A stretch of DNA of 64,000 bases from Bacteroidota bacterium (lineage in GTDB: Bacteria > Bacteroidota > Bacteroidia > 2-12-FULL-35-15): the NCBI GenBank assembly GCA_947479085.1, contig CANJYB010000003.1:207751-271750 (forward strand), written 5' to 3'. Every line of letters begins with the position of its first letter. Within the stretch, counting starts at the first letter, position 1. The notes under the pieces were generated by a model, which had not been told where the DNA came from, searched no databases, and was given only the letters and a program-made list of their open reading frames with translations. Shown here piece by piece: positions 1-8,400 of the stretch. The position numbers and the translations under genes are program-made.

Positions 1-36
1 ATTTGGTAGTCTAACCAACTAAACTACTTTATAACT
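1..36 (-). tRNA. possible 5' part of a tRNA (D-arm), truncated by window edge
   Basis: Read on the minus strand, these bases contain GTTTAGTTGGTTAGAC, which closely resembles the D-arm of bacterial tRNAs (GTTTAGTTGGTTAGAA is typical of tRNA-Asp). It is followed by CCAAAT, which could start an anticodon stem. The preceding seven bases, which would form the acceptor strand, are nearly all A/T, and the D-stem has a T-C mismatch, so it may be a decayed copy or a chance match. The rest lies outside the window, so neither the anticodon nor the T-arm can be checked. Confidence 0.27.
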
Positions 37-40
37 ACAA

Positions 41-79
41 TTAAATAAAAAGGGAGGCATAGCCTCCCTTTTTATTTAA
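41..79. terminator. bidirectional intrinsic terminator
   Basis: A perfect 18-bp inverted repeat (41-58 and 62-79) surrounds a 3-nt loop. The stem core is AGGGAGGC/GCCTCCCT, flanked by an A-tract on one side and a T-tract on the other, so it can terminate in both directions. It lies just past the stop codon of the minus-strand universal stress gene ending at 93. Confidence 0.85.
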
Positions 80-92
80 TAAAGATAAAATT

Positions 93-980
93 CTAATAAG
101 GATTTTCCCATGCAATGGTAACACCCACCACAGGATGAATACTCATTACCGGAATCTTAGAATGATTTACAATTTGTTGGGCATAAGTTCCTATTAATCT
201 CCCTGTAATGCTTTCCTCCTGGTCTGTCATTATAACTATTAAGTCTGTTGGATTATTATTTGCATAATCCAATGTTACTTTTGCCTGATTAGCACCTTTT
301 ACACTGGTTTTGTCACATAATACCCCGCATTTATGAGCGTATTCAACTATCTGAGTCAGCTTTACTTCAAACACCCTCATGTCCACATCATCAATGTCTT
401 TATCAGGTAACCCTAATACATGAAGTTTGGAGGCAAATTGTTTTGCCAGTACAATAGCATGATTTACTTTCTGACGCGAATGCATTGAATCATCTATTGG
501 AAGCAAGATGTCTTTATATCCAAAACGGGTGGTAGTTCCCTGAACAGATAAAACCGGGCATGAAGACTTGGTAACCACTTTATACGTATTGCTTCCAATA
601 AAAAATTCAGCAATTCCGGAAGCACCATGTGTTCCCATTACAACCAAATCAACATGTTTCTCTTTTGAGACCGACATAATTTCAGTAAATATATTTCCAT
701 TGCTTGTTATGCAATCCGATTTTACTCCATATTTCGAACGGATATCTTCCGCAACTTCTTCCAGCTTTTTTTCGATGGACAGCATAAAATCTTCCGGAAC
801 TTTTACTTCCAGTTCGGGAGTAATAATGGAAAACTTTTCCCAGTATTTTTCTACTACATGTAATAAAACCAGCTCGGCTTTATATAGTTGAGCTGTGAAT
901 GCTGCATGCTCAATGGCAAGCAGGGAGGTTTCTGAAAAATCAATCGGGATAAGGATTTTTTGAATAGTGAATGGTTTCAT
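93..980 (-). CDS. universal stress protein, two tandem UspA domains
   Basis: This 295-aa cytoplasmic protein consists of two UspA folds (about 1-150 and 151-295). The first begins with the usual strand ILIPIDFS and carries the ATP-binding signature G-2x-G-9x-G-S (GTHG followed nine residues later by GSN). The second domain keeps the final IVNHSKIPVMSI strand but has lost the glycine loop (TDQEE in its place), so only the N-terminal half is expected to bind nucleotide. It is the downstream member of a two-gene unit with the very similar 295-aa Usp whose stop lies 33 bp upstream. Tandem Usps of this size are common in Bacteroidota and are linked to stress and redox adaptation; no specific partner is evident. 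Family assignment is secure, physiological role is not. Confidence 0.93.
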   Translation of the reverse strand: MKPFTIQKILIPIDFSETSLLAIEHAAFTAQLYKAELVLLHVVEKYWEKFSIITPELEVKVPEDFMLSIEKKLEEVAEDIRSKYGVKSDCITSNGNIFTEIMSVSKEKHVDLVVMGTHGASGIAEFFIGSNTYKVVTKSSCPVLSVQGTTTRFGYKDILLPIDDSMHSRQKVNHAIVLAKQFASKLHVLGLPDKDIDDVDMRVFEVKLTQIVEYAHKCGVLCDKTSVKGANQAKVTLDYANNNPTDLIVIMTDQEESITGRLIGTYAQQIVNHSKIPVMSIHPVVGVTIAWENPY

Positions 981-1013
981 AATTTGAGAGTTTAATGATT
1001 AATATTATATATG

Positions 1014-1901
1014 TTAATATGGATTAGGAAATAAAGTCATGTCTTTTCTATGCATCGGGCGTATGCTCAATACCGGGATAGAGGAATGATTAATTATTTC
1101 CTGGGCAGATGAACCGATAAAATATTTTGTAAATTCAAGTTCCTGCTGTGTCATAATCATTATCAAATCACCATCCACTTTTTCAGCATACTCTAGTATG
1201 TTTTGTGCTAATGAATCTTCCCCTTTTACGCCTTTTACTATTTCAGCCGAACATTCAACACCTTCTTTTTCCAAAAACGCTTTTGCCTGCCCTAACTGAC
1301 GTGTGAGCCTGTTTACCACAAATTCATCCGAAGTGAAAAGAACAGAAACCACACGAACTACCGCTCCATTAAAGAGTTTGGATAAATGAATGGCCATGCC
1401 TATTTTTTCCCTTGTTTCTTTTGATAAATCAAGCGGAAGTACAATATTTTGTATTCCTTTTCTATGTTCTTCTGCTTTAATGGTAATAACTGGTATATGA
1501 GACTCCCGAACCACACGCAATGCATTGGAACCAATAAATTTCTTTTTTACAGTGCTGTCTCCGGTGGTTCCCATTATTATCATGGTTGCATTAATCAACT
1601 GCGATACTTCTATTATCTGTTCATACACAGAACCTCTTCCAATCAATGAATTAACCACCAGATTGCTTTTTTTTGCTGTTTCTCTTGCCAGTTCATCCAG
1701 GTCGTTCTGTACATTTTGTCTTAAATCTTCATGCTGTTTTTGCGAAAAGAGCTTAGCTATCATGCCATGGTCTTCTATTATGTAAAGCAAGGTTATTTCG
1801 GCATGGTACTTTTTAGCTAAATTGTACGATTGTTCTAAGGCAGTTAATGAAAGTTTAGAAAAATCTATTGGCACTAAAATTTTATTAGTAGATTGAATCA
1901 T
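1014..1901 (-). CDS. universal stress protein, two tandem UspA domains
   Basis: A second 295-aa tandem Usp, evidently a paralogue of the gene just downstream (same length, same domain order, both ending in an NPY tripeptide). The first half has ILVPIDFSK and the G-2x-G-9x-G-S nucleotide loop (GTTG ... GSN). The second half ends in IINHSSIPVLSIRP but has QQE where the loop should start, again giving one canonical and one degenerate domain. The pair is divergent from the nucleoside phosphorylase at 2057 and is preceded by a good minus-strand Bacteroidota promoter at 1993-2025, giving a leader of about 85 nt. Probably a stress-inducible ATP-binding protein; the ligand state of the C-terminal half is unknown. 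Confidence 0.93.
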   Translation of the reverse strand: MIQSTNKILVPIDFSKLSLTALEQSYNLAKKYHAEITLLYIIEDHGMIAKLFSQKQHEDLRQNVQNDLDELARETAKKSNLVVNSLIGRGSVYEQIIEVSQLINATMIIMGTTGDSTVKKKFIGSNALRVVRESHIPVITIKAEEHRKGIQNIVLPLDLSKETREKIGMAIHLSKLFNGAVVRVVSVLFTSDEFVVNRLTRQLGQAKAFLEKEGVECSAEIVKGVKGEDSLAQNILEYAEKVDGDLIMIMTQQELEFTKYFIGSSAQEIINHSSIPVLSIRPMHRKDMTLFPNPY

Positions 1902-1992
1902 AAATTTTAAATACTTTTGGCTCTTGTTTCAATAAATAAACAATAATTGTTATGTAATAATTAATCAGTAACCTGTTATTTTTTGAAGAATA

Positions 1993-2025
1993 CAAACGTA
2001 ATAAAAAATATTTTCTTTTAGCCAA
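1993..2025 (-). promoter_or_regulatory. promoter of the universal stress protein operon
   Basis: On the minus strand the sequence reads TTG (2025-2023), a 22-nt spacer, then TACGTTTG (2000-1993). This matches the Bacteroidota consensus TTG-N17-23-TAnnTTTG. A plus-strand -7-like box, TACTTTTG, lies at 1912-1919 and could serve the divergent phosphorylase gene, though its candidate TTG is only 16 nt away. Confidence 0.6.
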
Positions 2026-2056
2026 CTAAATTAACTTTAAATAAAAATAGATAGCC

Positions 2057-2932
2057 ATGAGTAAAATCATTCCTGAAACCGAACTTATATTAAATCCTAA
2101 CGGCAGTGTTTACCACCTTCAGTTATTGCCCGAACAGATTCCTCAAAACATAATCATAGTAGGCGACCCGGGGCGAGTGGAAATAGTTTCCTGGCACTTT
2201 GATACCGTTGATTTTAAAATTCAGAACCGTGAATTTGTAACCCATGGCGGAACATATAATGGCAAACGGATAATGGTTATTTCCTCCGGTATTGGTACCG
2301 ATAATATCGACATTCTGATTAATGAACTGGATGCGGCTGTAAACATTGATTTAAAAACGAGGATGATTAAGGAAGAGCATACTTCGTTAAATATTGTTCG
2401 TATTGGTACTTCGGGAGCTTTGCAGGCCGATATCCCTGTGGATAGTTTTGTGGTTTCATCTCATGGGTTAGGTTTTGATGGGTTGCTTAATTATTATGCC
2501 GACCTGCATACTATTAACAGAGACGAGCTTTCAGAAGCATTTATAAAACAAACCAACTGGAGCGATAAACTTCCTTATCCTTATTGTGTAAAAGGGGCGT
2601 CCGAACTGATGAATAAGATTGGTTTTGACATGATAAAAGGCATTACCGCCACTGCTCCCGGTTTTTATGGTCCGCAGGGGCGTAAATTAAGACTTACTCC
2701 CTGGGTAGAAGATTTTAACCAGGAATTAACAAATTTCAGGCATAAGGATTACCGCATTACCAACTTCGAAATGGAGACTTCGGCTTTATACGGTCTTGGT
2801 GCCTTGCTTGGTCATCAAACCTGCACTGTTTGTGCCGTTATAGCCAACAGGGTGATAAAGCAATACAGTAAAAATCACCACCTTGCAGTGCAGCAATTAA
2901 TCGAAGTTGTGCTAAAGAGATTAACAATGTAA
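2057..2932 (+). CDS. nucleoside phosphorylase (uridine/purine nucleoside phosphorylase superfamily)
   Basis: A 291-aa member of the PNP/UDP phosphorylase family, which cleaves a nucleoside with phosphate to give the base and ribose-1-phosphate in the cytoplasm. The N-terminal GDPGRVE is the phosphate-binding loop. SSGIGTDN and RIGTSGAL are the family glycine motifs, and FEMETSALYGLG near residue 239 contains the Met-Glu that contacts the ribose hydroxyls. The overall pattern is closer to uridine phosphorylase (Udp) than to trimeric PNP, but substrate choice cannot be settled by eye. The gene stands alone, divergent from the usp pair, and is followed by a small hairpin terminator at 2951. Its role is probably nucleoside salvage. 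Confidence 0.9.
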   Translation: MSKIIPETELILNPNGSVYHLQLLPEQIPQNIIIVGDPGRVEIVSWHFDTVDFKIQNREFVTHGGTYNGKRIMVISSGIGTDNIDILINELDAAVNIDLKTRMIKEEHTSLNIVRIGTSGALQADIPVDSFVVSSHGLGFDGLLNYYADLHTINRDELSEAFIKQTNWSDKLPYPYCVKGASELMNKIGFDMIKGITATAPGFYGPQGRKLRLTPWVEDFNQELTNFRHKDYRITNFEMETSALYGLGALLGHQTCTVCAVIANRVIKQYSKNHHLAVQQLIEVVLKRLTM

Positions 2933-2950
2933 GGTTGAAATCTTATTCAG

Positions 2951-2974
2951 GGGGTATGTAATTACCCCTTTTCT
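2951..2974 (+). terminator. short hairpin terminator after nucleoside phosphorylase
   Basis: GGGGTA (2951-2956) pairs with TACCCC (2963-2968) around a 6-nt loop and is followed by TTTTCT. The stem is only 6 bp, so efficiency is uncertain. It starts 18 bp after the stop codon at 2932. Confidence 0.5.
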
Positions 2975-2980
2975 CTCTCC

Positions 2981-2988
2981 TACATTTG
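2981..2988 (+). promoter_or_regulatory. -7 box (TACATTTG) upstream of SirB1-like gene
   Basis: An exact TAnnTTTG match lies 21 bp before the ATG at 3010. No clear TTG is present at the expected upstream distance because the preceding terminator occupies that position. Confidence 0.4.
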
Positions 2989-3009
2989 CCATCGAAATAA
3001 TAATAGTCG

Positions 3010-3882
3010 ATGAACAAAAAGGAAATTTTCGCACTTATATCATTGCTTGACGATCCGGATGAATCCGTATTCAGACAGGTAAGTATGAAATTCCTCTCTT
3101 TAGGTCAAAATGTAATTCCGGTGCTGGAAGACGCCTGGGAACATTCGTTCGATACCCTTATTCAAAACCGAATAGAAAACATTATTCACCAGATTCAGTT
3201 CGATATTATAAAAGACGAACTGAAAGAATGGGCCCATCCTGATAACCAGGACCTGCTGGAAGGTGCATTGCTCATTGCCCGCTATCAATATCCAGATGTG
3301 GATGTTGCCAAAATACACAAGCAGATAGCCCAGATAAAACAGGATGTTTGGCTGGAGTTGAACGAATACCTTACAGCCCTCGAGAAAATAAAAATCATTA
3401 ATCACATCCTTTTTGATGTGCATAATTTCAGCGGAAACACTACCAATTATCATGCTCCTCAAAACTCTTACATTAATAATGTAATGGAAAGCAAAAAGGG
3501 GAACCCGCTGTTGTTATCTATTATATATACCATAGTGGCACAGAGTTTGGAAATACCTATATATGGCGTTAATCTGCCCGAGCATTTTATTCTTTGTTAT
3601 GTAGACGTGGAAATGATGGGTATACCTACTGCCGAAGGAAACCAGGGGAGCAACGTATTGTTCTATATCAACCCTTTCAGCAAAGGTGCAGTATTTGGAC
3701 AAAAAGAAGTAGATGCCTTTTTGATGCAACTGAAATTACCGGCATTGGCGAAGTTTTACGAGCCATGCTCCAATTTGGAAATAATAAAACGCCTGCTTCG
3801 TAATTTAATAGCATCTTACGAAAAGCTGGGTTATCCGGATAAAAGTGAGGAGTTAAAGGGGCTGTTGGGTTCGTTGGGTTAG
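3010..3882 (+). CDS. SirB1/UPF0162-family transglutaminase-like protein
   Basis: A 290-aa cytoplasmic protein. The central block GNPLLLSIIYTIVAQSLEIP followed by VNLPEHFILCY is the signature of the SirB1 (Transglut_core2) family. As in that family, the position of the transglutaminase nucleophile is serine rather than cysteine (LLLSIIY) while the histidine of PEHF remains, so classic transglutaminase activity is not expected. The N-terminal 120 residues are helical and charged and resemble HEAT-type repeats. The C-terminus ends in short helices. The molecular function of the family is unknown. A notable feature is that the last dozen codons (from 3848) form the left arm of a hairpin that is the first of five related hairpins running downstream, so the repeat family overlaps the coding end. 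Confidence 0.82.
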   Translation: MNKKEIFALISLLDDPDESVFRQVSMKFLSLGQNVIPVLEDAWEHSFDTLIQNRIENIIHQIQFDIIKDELKEWAHPDNQDLLEGALLIARYQYPDVDVAKIHKQIAQIKQDVWLELNEYLTALEKIKIINHILFDVHNFSGNTTNYHAPQNSYINNVMESKKGNPLLLSIIYTIVAQSLEIPIYGVNLPEHFILCYVDVEMMGIPTAEGNQGSNVLFYINPFSKGAVFGQKEVDAFLMQLKLPALAKFYEPCSNLEIIKRLLRNLIASYEKLGYPDKSEELKGLLGSLG

Positions 3883-4420
3883 TGGATTTTCCGCCCCTGC
3901 ACTCTCGCTTTTTAGTATTGTTCTTTCTTTTTTCTTTTCTGATTGGTGGATCAGAAAATAGTGTTGGTTAATTTCCTTTTGTCAAGTGAGGAGTTAAAAG
4001 GGGTTGTTGGGTTTCTTTTGGGTTAGTAGCCTTTCAACCCCTATACTCTCTTTTCATAAGGAGTTTTTGAGGAACACCATTGTTTCTGTTAATTGATGAG
4101 TCAGCATGGGGTTGTCAGGTTGTTTGGGTTAGCGGCCTTTCAGCTCCGTGTACTCAACCTTTACAGGTTTTGTTATTCAGGTTCTTTCTTTTTTTCTTTT
4201 CTGATTGGTGGATCAGAAAATAGTGTTGGTTAATTTCCTTTTGTTAAGTGAGGAGTTAAAAGGGGTTGTTGGGTTTCTTTTTGGGTTAGTAGCCTTTCAA
4301 CCCCTATACTCTCTTTCATCAGGAATTTTTTTGAGGAACACCATTGTTTCTGTTAATTGATGAGTCAACAGGGGTTGTCTGGTTCTTTGGGTTAGTAGCC
4401 TTGCAACCCCTGAACTCTTC
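3848..4420 (+). repeat. five tandem related hairpins (large-loop, REP-like)
   Basis: Five copies of a stem-loop follow one another: arms at 3857-3862/3893-3898, 3999-4006/4035-4042, 4106-4114/4141-4149, 4261-4268/4298-4305 and 4370-4377/4404-4411. Four have AGGGG at the 5' arm and CCCCT at the 3' arm around a loop containing GGGTTAG; the third is diverged. Copies 2-3 with their spacers are duplicated as copies 4-5, offset about 262 bp, with near-identical flanks (GATTGGTGGATCAGAAAATA at 3941 and 4203). Copy 1 overlaps the 3' end of the SirB1-like gene. The loops are about 28-36 nt and no T-tract follows, so these are not ordinary terminators. An ORF can be drawn at 4344-4568 but shows no protein-like features. 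Confidence 0.8.
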
Positions 4421-4511
4421 TTTTAGTTATTTCCTTTCTTTTTCATTCTTCCCGTTATTTACCTTCTGTAATTATCATCCTGTGAATAGCTATAGCTTAT
4501 GCAGAAACAGA

Positions 4512-4779
4512 ACATTACCATGTACTTCAATCTGCATCGCTTGTACTTCAATCTACATTGTAATGTAATTTAATCTGCATCGCTTGTAGTTCAATGTACA
4601 TGGTAATGCAGATCAATGTACATGGTAATCTACTTACATCTCCATTACAATGTACTTCCATCTACATGGTAATGCACTTCCATCTACATTACCATCTCTT
4701 ATTTTTACATTACAATGTACTTCAATGTACATTACCATGTAGATCAATCTACATCGCATGCACTTGAATTTTCATGAAG
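4512..4779. repeat. intergenic tandem array A, 21-22 bp period
   Basis: About twelve degenerate units with consensus close to TGTACTTCAATCTACAT plus a variable tail (GGTAA, CGCT or TACCA). Unit starts are readable at 4521, 4542, 4564 and onward, with unit length alternating between 21 and 22 bp, so no reading frame survives the array. The unit is rich in TACAT/ATGTA words and is partly self-complementary. It lies in the 1.55-kb gap between the SirB1-like gene and the T9SS protein at 5435. I see no homology to CRISPR repeats and no unique spacers. Confidence 0.85.
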
Positions 4780-4810
4780 ATTTACTAATCTATGATACAT
4801 TTTTTAATAA

Positions 4811-4938
4811 GATTCCTCACTTTGTTCGGAATGACAGGGCTTTCTGAAGTAAAGGAGGTGGAGAGGGCGGGGGCTTCGCGCCCGCCCTCTCCACCATATA
4901 AACAAACGATATTGTCATTCCGAACGAAGTGAGGAATC
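4811..4938. repeat. nested palindromic element (MITE/REP-like)
   Basis: Outer 26-bp arms (4811-4836 and 4913-4938) are inverted copies with one mismatch; they read GATTCCTCACTT(T/C)GTTCGGAATGACA. Inside lies a second, GC-rich perfect 15-bp inverted repeat (4857-4871 and 4881-4895, GGTGGAGAGGGCGGG) closed by a short loop. The GC-rich centre contrasts sharply with the AT-rich surroundings. The element has no ORF. From 4939 to 5188 I see only AT-rich sequence with a weak AAACCTC/GAGGTTT hairpin at 4999-5019. Confidence 0.85.
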
Positions 4939-5188
4939 TGAATTTTGTATAGTGTTTAGAAATGTACTTTAATAGTAAACGCAAAGTCCCTTTTAGTTAA
5001 ACCTCAATTTTAGAGGTTTTGCTAAACAAAGTAAAAGCATGCGATTTTATTATGCTCAACTGTTGGCTGATTTAAAGAAACTATTATTTTAAACAGCATG
5101 CAACCTTTAGCAAGTTTTATACATCAATCTAATAAAGTGCTATGTCTTGGTATTTAATTACTTCATCTAAAGAAATAATTAAAAAAAA

Positions 5189-5219
5189 TTGTTTTTGTGG
5201 TTTATATAATCTAATTTTG
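5189..5219 (+). promoter_or_regulatory. candidate promoter for the 1831-aa T9SS protein
   Basis: TTG at 5189-5191, a 20-nt spacer, then TAATTTTG at 5212-5219, matching the Bacteroidota consensus. The implied leader is long, about 205 nt of AT-rich sequence, which leaves room for leader-based control. Confidence 0.5.
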
Positions 5220-5434
5220 CCCTGCGAAAAAGATTAATCTTATAATACTAGTTTACTATGCATATGATTCTCGCTGTATTCTTTATCTTGTTTATTTCCA
5301 TCTTCATCAGCTATAATCCCCTTATAGCATCTCATTTAGCAATTATCAAATCAAAATAAAATTCAAAAACAACTTAACAGAAAGTTAACAAAAAACAATT
5401 AGAAATTTTATTACTAACCAAAAACAAAAATCAG

Positions 5435-8400
5435 ATGAAAGCAAAAACTACAAAATTAATTGTGCTATTATGCATAGCATTATTTCAATTTACCGATTCA
5501 TTCTCTCAATTAACAACAGTGTTGCCCAATGATGGCTCTACTTCAGGAAATTGCCGAGCTCCTTCTAATCGCTACAGCCGAGGGAGAATAGTTTATTTAA
5601 TTAAAGCTTCTGAAATGGCGGCCGCAGGTTTTACCTCTGGTACTCAAGTTGGGCAAATAGGATGGACTTATCAGGCAGCCCCTGGAAATGTGGCATCTGC
5701 TCCTTTACTTGTTTATTTGCAGAACACAACTGACGTTACCAACACAAAAAGTACAACCTGGTCAACAGCAATTGCCCCAATGACTATTGCAAGTAATTCT
5801 ACTGTTAGTATAGCTAATTCCACTACACCAACTATTGCTTTTAGTGGTGGCTCCCCATTTACTTATACTGGGGGTGGTGTATATGTTGCTTACGACTGGG
5901 GTTGTTATAGTGGTACTTTATTTGCAACAACTGTAATGTGCAATTCTACTGGTCTTGTAAATGGATTATTAAGTGCTCAATTATCAACTGCATGTCCTAA
6001 TACTGCATCCACCAACGTAGTAGCTTCCAGTTTCCGTCCGGAAACAAGATTTGGGCCAGTGCAGGTGGCAAACGATGCCGCAGTGGATTTAATTTATACT
6101 TTTGGTAGTTTGGCTAATGTATTTACAGTTAATCATGCAATTAGAGCTAAGGTTTCAAACTTGGGAACTGCCACGCAAACTAATTTGCCTGTATCACTTA
6201 ATATTTCAGGTGCAAACACATTTACTAATACCCAAACTGTTGCCACTTTGGCTCCAGGTGCTTCAGCTGTAGTAACATTTGCAGCTTTTACTCCTTCTGT
6301 AATAGGAAGTAATACAGTTACGGTTTCAGTACCGAGTGATGGTGCAAATGGCAACAACACAAAAACAATGACTCAAGCAATAACAACAAATCTGGATTCT
6401 TATAAATATGGAACCACATTTGACGGAGGGGTAGGATTTAATCCACCTTTGGCAACCTCTGCAGTTTTTGTTTCAAAATTTAATGCTATTGCAGGTTCAT
6501 TATTAAATGAAGTAAAGGTAGATTTTCAGGCAAGTGTTGCTTCCAGAACATTTAAAATTGCAGTTTATCCAAATAATGCGGGCACACCGGGAAATACACC
6601 TCTATACGTTTCATCCTTACAAACAATTGGGGCTAATTCTCCCCAGTTTCAGGCATTTATTCCAATTTCACCTGTTATTAATCTTTCAGGTGGAGATTTT
6701 TATGTGGGTGTGGTGGAAGAAGTAGCCAATACCGTGAACTTTGGTTTTTCATATCAAGCAGAAAGCCCTGCCCGAACAGGTTCGTTTTTCTTTGCGAATG
6801 TTAATAATACAACTTATGTAGCCTCTACCGCATGGACTGATTTTAATACTGGTGGTGCTCCTTTTCGTCCGGGTATTGAAGCGGAATTTTTCGTTCCTGC
6901 TCCGCCTAATTGTGTATTAAGTATGTCGCCTGCTAATAATAATGTAGACCTTTGTTTTGGTGGTGCCAGCCAAACTTTAAGCTGGGCAAGTGGTGGAGGT
7001 GGACCGACAGGCTATGATGTTTATTTTGGTACAACTGCAAATCCTCCTTTAGTATCAGCTAATCAGGCAGGTGTAACTTATAATGCTACCGGATTAACTC
7101 CAAATACACAATACTTTTGGAAGGTTATTGCAAAGAATGTGGACGGGGATGCCCCAGGATGTTCGACTTTTTCATTTACAACAGGGTCAACCTTTTCTCC
7201 TGTTTCCATTTCTCCTGCCAACATAACAATTTGTGGTGGTGCACCAGTTACAGCTACTGCTAACCCAGCCGGTGCAACCAGTTATTCCTGGTCTGGCGGA
7301 CTTGGCAGTGCCCAAACTGCTTCGGTTACCACTCCGGGTACTTATACTGTTACTGTAACTCAGTCTACTTGTGTTCTAACAGCAACTGCAACAGCGGTTG
7401 CTTACTCAAGTCCTACAGTTAGCTCTGTTTCGGCTACTCCTTCTGCAGTTTGTAACGGTGGAAGTTCGGTTCTTGCTGTTTCTGCAAGTGCTTCTAATGC
7501 TGTAACAGGAAACTATTGTACACCAGTTACCACTAATGGAGGAACAGTTGGCGATGAAATTACCCTTTTCTCAAGTACCGGTTTAGGATATAATTATACT
7601 AATTCTGTTGCAACCCCCTCACCAGGTTATTTGGATAGAACTAATCTAATTGGTAATGGAGTAGCGGGAACAGCATATTCTGTTACTGTTAATCAGCAGG
7701 ATGCTGGAGATGCCTTCAGAATATGGATTGATATGAATAATAATGGAAGTTTTGAAGATGCAGGAGAGCTTTTAGCAACAAGCACTGCAGGATTAGCTGT
7801 CACTCTTAGTATTACTATCCCATCTTCCACCACTAATGGTAGCCATAGAATCAGAATCAGAAATACTTTTAATGCTACCAATACCATAGCCTCTACTTTA
7901 AGCTGTACCAATGGTAATACGTATGGTGTAACCATCGACTTTACACTTAATGTAACAGGTGGTGTTGACCCATTAACGTACTTGTGGAGCCCGGCTACTT
8001 TCCTTGGTTCTACAACAGGTTCAAGTGTAGGTGCTACTGGAATTACTTCTCCGGTTACTTATACTGTAACAGCCACCCAGGGTAATACAGGATGTACCAA
8101 TACCGGAACTGCTTCTGTAGCAGTAAATCCATTGCCTATTGGTTCAGCATCAAATGAGACCATTTGCAGTGGTGCGTCATCCGGTGTGGCATTAAGTTCA
8201 GATATTACAGGTTCAACATTTACATGGACCGCTACAGTTACCTCCGGAAATGTAACCGGTTTGTCCGGTTGTGCTTCAGGATGTGGAACTACCATAGCCC
8301 AGACTTTAATCAATACCAGCAACTCTGTTGCAGGTGTGGTAAGTTATATTGTAACTCCAACTTCCCCGTCAGGTTGCGCAGGTAATCCATTTACAGTAGA

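Noticed and set aside
3848..3908. Ordinary intrinsic terminator for the SirB1-like gene
   Set aside because: The stem is short, the loop is about 30 nt and no T-tract follows; the repeated, covarying copies indicate a different structure.
4344..4568. 74-codon plus-strand ORF
   Set aside because: It runs through the hairpin repeats and into array A, has low-complexity composition and no start context or homology pattern.
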